Shown here: one piece after another, positions 5,952 to 8,853 of the stretch
Layout of the letters: every line of letters begins with the position of its first letter
Position numbering within the stretch: the stretch's first letter is position 1
Origin: JANXQG01 sp037147235
GTDB lineage: Bacteria; Planctomycetota; Planctomycetia; Pirellulales; Thermoguttaceae
NCBI GenBank assembly: GCA_037147235.1
Contig: JBAWVO010000269.1
Span: 1-8,853 of the forward strand
DNA length: 8,853 bases
Reading direction: 5' to 3'
Notes under the pieces: model-generated
The model's database searches: none
Told to the model about the DNA's origin: nothing
The model's input: the letters and a program-made list of their open reading frames with translations, nothing else
Program-made: the position numbers and the translations under genes

Positions 5952-6292
5952 TTTGCAAATTGGGTTACGAGGCAGAAAGAACCAGGCGACTGTGATGGCC
6001 AGCACGGTAGCCTGCGGTGCCATTCACTAGTTCGCTGAACACAATCTTCAATGGTACCGTGGACAACGACCTCAAAAGACACATAGATGCAGTCATAAAT
6101 CTCGGGGTCTTCTGAGATATCGATCGTAAAGTCGCCAAAGAGTTCGCGGGTGAGTCCGATCACCTCAGGAAACTGATCGCCGAGTCCCAGGCGGGCAACT
6201 TCCGCGAAGACCTCCGCCGACACGGACGATGAAACAGGAATTGCCGTCGGCGGGAGGCTGAAAGTGCCAAGCGATCTTGTGGAAATGCTCAT
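5948..6292 (-). CDS. Unrecognised 114-residue protein paired with the HEPN-like gene
   Basis: No named family is recognised. The product starts MSISTRSLGTFSLPPTAIPV and continues with a helical stretch (about residues 26-53: EVFAEVARLGLGDQFPEVIG). Strands rich in acidic residues follow (DFTIDISEDPEIYD, then VSFEVVVHGTIEDCV, about 54-85), then EWHRRLP (90-96). ATG 6292 is preceded by GAGGAG at 7-nt spacing, a strong ribosome-binding site, and a promoter lies at 6352-6380. The longer frame from 6346 would begin at about the transcription start and is rejected. The 4-bp overlap with the HEPN-like gene suggests it is the first gene of a module, possibly the antitoxin or regulatory subunit. That role is inferred only from gene order. 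Confidence 0.7.
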   Translation of the reverse strand: MSISTRSLGTFSLPPTAIPVSSSVSAEVFAEVARLGLGDQFPEVIGLTRELFGDFTIDISEDPEIYDCIYVSFEVVVHGTIEDCVQRTSEWHRRLPCWPSQSPGSFCLVTQFAK

Positions 6293-6351
6293 GGGAAAAC
6301 TCCTCGGTTCGATGCGTTCGTTGCCGTCGCGAACTTTGCCGTGCAAGTTCT

Positions 6352-6380
6352 ATTATCCCAAAATCTGAGAATACTGGCAA
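6352..6380 (-). promoter_or_regulatory. Strong sigma70-like promoter for the HEPN-like module
   Basis: On the minus strand, TTGCCA (6375-6380) is followed after exactly 17 nt by GATAAT (6352-6357). This is one mismatch from consensus in the -10 and two in the -35. The predicted start is near 6345, about 53 nt before ATG 6292. The module therefore looks independently transcribed. Confidence 0.65.
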
Positions 6381-6480
6381 GACGCGATATTTTGGCCACA
6401 CAACGAGGCGTTTCGATTAAATCGACAAACCGCTCGTGGTGGGGTTATCGGTTGCCACCGGAGGACGCGTCCCCCGAAAC
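6381..6480. other. Spacer between the glycosyltransferase gene and the HEPN-like module
   Basis: The spacer contains small palindromes: CGATT-A-AATCG (6414-6424), CGGT-TGCC-ACCG (6449-6460) and GGACGCGTCC (6463-6472). The last is loop-free and lies 8 bp from the glycosyltransferase stop. None is followed by a T-run on the minus strand, so no terminator is called. They may be remnants of a dispersed repeat. Confidence 0.3.
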
Positions 6481-7434
6481 CTACCCGGCGGCTCGCGACT
6501 GAAGCACCGGGCGGGTATCGACCGTGCTGAAATAGGGCGAACGAATCAATGCTTCGTTTTGGCACGAGGTATCTTGCGGGCCAATCGCCACGGAACGAGG
6601 TGCGCCAAAGCCCAGCGCGGCCCAGAATCGGCCGGCGAGGCGTCCAAGGATGGATGGCCTCAGCGGAAATTGCGCGCACTCCATGGCCAGCAGCGCGGCA
6701 TGTGCGGCCCAAGAGCGTTTCCAACCGGGAACCGCCGTCCAGCGACGGAAAAGCTGCTCGCTGGCAATGCCTTCCCGCCACGCTCCGCCGGAAGTGAGCA
6801 AGTCGCCCGTGGCGGTTGTGACACAGGCCGGCTCCTGAACCGAGCGATACCCAGCCTCTCGTAGGGCCAAGGCCAAATCCGTTGCGGTTGCCAATTCGCT
6901 ACCGTGGTGCTGCAAGGTCTCAATCATTTCCAGCGCATCGCGGCGATAGAAGGCAACTGGCAATTCGGGGCCGCGTAGAATGCGGTCGTTGGCGGTAAAC
7001 CGATCCAGACGCTTTCCGGCCGCAATGCGGCCGATCGAGCCAGCCGCTGTGTAACGAAGCCCTGCGGAGAGTATCCGGTCGGGATTATTCCGATCGACCA
7101 CCACCGGGGCCACTGCGGCCACGTCCGCTTCGGCAAACCGAGCCATGGCAGCATCCGCCCAGCCTGGCGTGGCCTCAAAGCCTGAGGCAATCAGATGCAC
7201 GATCGGCGCATTGCTTGCCGCCAGACCGCAGGCAAAGCAGTCCACCAAGTCGGCACCCCGCGGTGCCTCGACAAACTCGACTTCGCCTCGCAGTTCGTAG
7301 GGATCGTCGTAGGGCTCATTCAAAACGACGACCACCTCGCTTCGCTCAGGCTGGTTTTCCAGCACCGACACGAGCGTGTCTTCTAACCGTTTCAGATCGC
7401 CCATTAAGGGCACAATGATCGAGAGTCGTTGCAT
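6481..7434 (-). CDS. Glycosyltransferase family 2-like protein
   Basis: The 317-residue product begins with a GT-A fold signature: MQRLSIIVPLMGDLKRLEDTL, then strand VVVVLN (34-39) and VEAPRGADLVDCFACGLAASNAPIVHLI (55-82). GYRSVQEPACV (195-205) is typical of the late acceptor-side part of GT2 enzymes. Such proteins transfer a sugar from a nucleotide-sugar donor; substrate and acceptor are unknown. The position of the metal-binding DxD reads IASGFEATPGW (82-92), so the acidic pair is not visible. The enzyme may be divergent, metal-independent or inactive. There is no transmembrane segment. ATG 7434 is chosen over an upstream start at 7497 because AAGG lies 8 nt before it and the fold begins there. 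A promoter candidate lies at 7500-7527; read-through from pepT 100 nt upstream is also possible. Confidence 0.75.
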   Translation of the reverse strand: MQRLSIIVPLMGDLKRLEDTLVSVLENQPERSEVVVVLNEPYDDPYELRGEVEFVEAPRGADLVDCFACGLAASNAPIVHLIASGFEATPGWADAAMARFAEADVAAVAPVVVDRNNPDRILSAGLRYTAAGSIGRIAAGKRLDRFTANDRILRGPELPVAFYRRDALEMIETLQHHGSELATATDLALALREAGYRSVQEPACVTTATGDLLTSGGAWREGIASEQLFRRWTAVPGWKRSWAAHAALLAMECAQFPLRPSILGRLAGRFWAALGFGAPRSVAIGPQDTSCQNEALIRSPYFSTVDTRPVLQSRAAG

Positions 7435-7499
7435 AGGTCCACCTTCTGAAGGGGCCTTTTTCCGTTTATGTCGGTTAGTTTGACAACGGAAGTTCATTC

Positions 7500-7527
7500 A
7501 ATATGATCGGTTCTCGAAAAATGTCAA
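7500..7527 (-). promoter_or_regulatory. Possible promoter for the glycosyltransferase gene
   Basis: On the minus strand, a consensus TTGACA (7522-7527) is followed by CATATT (7500-7505) at 16-nt spacing; TATTGA at 18 nt is the alternative. It lies just after the pepT stop codon. In the leader, CCTTCAGAAGG (7442-7452) can pair with itself through CCTT/AAGG and would cover the AAGG ribosome-binding site. Confidence 0.4.
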
Positions 7528-7534
7528 GTCTATT

Positions 7535-8797
7535 TTATCTATTTCCCGCAGGCTGTGTATCTGGTTTTTCCGCAGCCCAAGTTTCGGCCAGGGAAACCAG
7601 CCACTCGACCGATCGCAGCATCTCATCCAGAGAAGCCCACTCTTGGGGGGAGTGAATTGAATGGGTACCGCTGGATAGATTGGGGGTGGGAAGCCCAAGT
7701 TCGGTCAGGCGGGAGCCGTCCGTGCCGCCGCGCACAATCGTTTTTCGGGCAGTCCGCCCCAATCGCGTGAGGGCCATTTCCGCATAGCTCACTGCCCGCG
7801 GCTCACGCATAAGTCCTTCGGCCATATTGAGATAAGTTCGCGTAACTCCCATATCGACCCGGGCCTCGGGAAATTCCAGGAGGGTCGCATCCGCCGCTTG
7901 GCGGAGCACCTGGGCAAGCCCCCCCAGACGAGCTGTTTCAAAATCGCGGAGCAGAAAGCGGATCTTCACCTCGCCGACCCCGCCGCTGATTTCCAGGGGA
8001 TGAATGAACCCCTCTCGCCCGTCGGTAGCCTCCGGTGCCAATCGATCGCGTGGGAATCGCGCGAGGAAATCGGCAGCCACCCGTAGGGCATTTGTCATGC
8101 GGCCTTTGGCAATCGACGGATGAAGATTGACGCCTCGAAGAGTGACCTCGGCGGTCTCGGCGGAAAAAGTCTCCACGTCGATCTCGTCGCTGCCGTGACC
8201 ATCGACCGTGTAGCAGGCGACAGCACCGATTTTGCCGATGTCGATATGCTCCACGCCGCGGCCGACTTCTTCGTCACAGGTAAAGCAAAGGCGGATCGGC
8301 CCATGGGCAATTTCGCGACGCTCCATGAGCCATGCGGCTGCTTCCATGATAATGGCCAATCCGGCCTTGTCGTCGGCACCCAACAAGGTCGTGCCGTCGG
8401 TGGTTATCAACGTGTGACCGATCGCCTTCTCAAGTTCCGGATTCTCACCAACCCGGATGACCTGCGGAGTGGCCGGTAGCTCGATATTGCCGCCGCGGTA
8501 GTTGCGGATTACCTGCGGTTTCACGTCTTTGCCGGTTGTTTCCGGCGAGGTGTCCAGGTGCGCGCAGAAGGCAATCGTCGGGGCGGGCCCGGCGACCGTC
8601 GCCGGAACCGTGGCCAGGACAATGCCGAACTTGTCCTGCTGGGCGTCTTCGATGCCCAGGGCCTTCAACTCGCGGACCAACAATCGGCCCAGCTTCAATT
8701 GGCCGGGCGAACTAGGATAAGTCTTCGCATCCACGCGGGCCGTGGTATCGATCTTCACGTAGCGGAGAAAGTGTTGCAACAGGCGACGGATGTTCAT
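7535..8797 (-). CDS. pepT: Peptidase T (tripeptide aminopeptidase, M20B metallopeptidase)
   Basis: The 420-residue cytoplasmic enzyme removes the N-terminal residue from tripeptides, and its length is usual for PepT. The dinuclear zinc site is complete: FCAHLDTSP (His80, Asp82), LGADDKAG (Asp142), CDEEVG (Glu176 catalytic base, Glu177 ligand), YTVDGHG (Asp199) and GTHSIHSPQEW (His382 by alignment from memory). The dimerisation lid follows at about 207-320, beginning near the conserved NLHPSIAKGRMTNAL (224-238). The start MNIRRLLQHFLRYVKIDT aligns with the family N-terminus. There is no Shine-Dalgarno sequence: the DNA before the ATG is a perfect heptamer array, so the promoter lies beyond the window. 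Its main metabolic role would be peptide recycling. Confidence 0.93.
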   Translation of the reverse strand: MNIRRLLQHFLRYVKIDTTARVDAKTYPSSPGQLKLGRLLVRELKALGIEDAQQDKFGIVLATVPATVAGPAPTIAFCAHLDTSPETTGKDVKPQVIRNYRGGNIELPATPQVIRVGENPELEKAIGHTLITTDGTTLLGADDKAGLAIIMEAAAWLMERREIAHGPIRLCFTCDEEVGRGVEHIDIGKIGAVACYTVDGHGSDEIDVETFSAETAEVTLRGVNLHPSIAKGRMTNALRVAADFLARFPRDRLAPEATDGREGFIHPLEISGGVGEVKIRFLLRDFETARLGGLAQVLRQAADATLLEFPEARVDMGVTRTYLNMAEGLMREPRAVSYAEMALTRLGRTARKTIVRGGTDGSRLTELGLPTPNLSSGTHSIHSPQEWASLDEMLRSVEWLVSLAETWAAEKPDTQPAGNR

Positions 8798-8798
8798 G

Positions 8799-8853
8799 GG
8801 AGTTAGGAGTTAGGAGTTAGGAGTTAGGAGTTAGGAGTTAGGAGTTAGGAGTT
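8799..8853. repeat. Perfect GGAGTTA heptamer tandem array abutting the pepT start
   Basis: Almost eight error-free copies of GGAGTTA (55 bp) run to the window end and continue outside it. They begin one base upstream of the pepT ATG, replacing the usual ribosome-binding site region: the minus-strand leader reads AACTCC repeated. Perfect copy identity suggests recent or ongoing slippage. The array would change length in 7-bp steps between pepT and its promoter. Confidence 0.9.

Noticed and set aside
5952..6023. 24-codon N-terminal extension of the HEPN-like protein (hydrophobic, signal-like)
   Set aside because: It overlaps the upstream gene in another frame; the ATGA junction and the family N-terminus support the start at 5951.
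6436..6864. Plus-strand ORF of 142 codons over the glycosyltransferase 3' end
   Set aside because: No ribosome-binding site or recognisable domain; it is antisense to a supported gene.
8120..8479. Plus-strand ORF of 119 codons opposite pepT
   Set aside because: Shadow of pepT, whose catalytic residues are all present on the minus strand.

Overview
The window looks like chromosomal DNA from a GC-rich planctomycete, most likely of the Pirellulales/Thermoguttaceae kind. This placement is an inference from three things: a DnaK-related protein with a long C-terminal extension, a dispersed 25-bp inverted repeat whose spurious translation reads DFQVRPD, and frequent heptanucleotide tandem arrays. 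No rRNA, tRNA, CRISPR array or phage gene was seen.

Layout. Positions 2-2095 (+) hold the C-terminal two thirds of an Hsp70/DnaK-related protein. Its reading frame has absorbed two low-complexity insertions. A convergent membrane-protein gene follows (2329-3282, -), and it has been altered at both ends. Its 3' end now reads into the inverted repeat at 2294-2363. Its 5' end is split by a 183-bp MITE-like element (3288-3470) with 21-bp terminal inverted repeats and a perfect 8-bp target-site duplication. Deleting the element plus one duplication copy restores a single reading frame that starts at an ATG with a good ribosome-binding site (3518). Upstream is a lone UPF0175 antitoxin-like gene (3705-3971, -), which shares a divergent promoter region with a membrane sensor histidine kinase (4097-5500, +).

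From 5490 to 8797 all genes are on the minus strand. Peptidase T (7535-8797) has a leader that, as far as the window shows, is a perfect heptamer array. It is followed by a GT2-like glycosyltransferase (6481-7434) and then by a two-gene unit with its own sigma70-type promoter (6352-6380): an unrecognised 114-residue protein and a HEPN/UPF0332-like protein, overlapping by ATGA. This pair is a candidate toxin-antitoxin-type module and runs convergently into the last codons of the kinase gene.

How the genes relate. Apart from the ATGA-coupled pair, the genes do not form one pathway: there is a chaperone, a peptidase, a glycosyltransferase and a sensor kinase without an adjacent regulator. The main theme is genome plasticity. 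Small non-autonomous repeats have inserted into or next to coding regions, some without breaking the frame and one splitting a gene.
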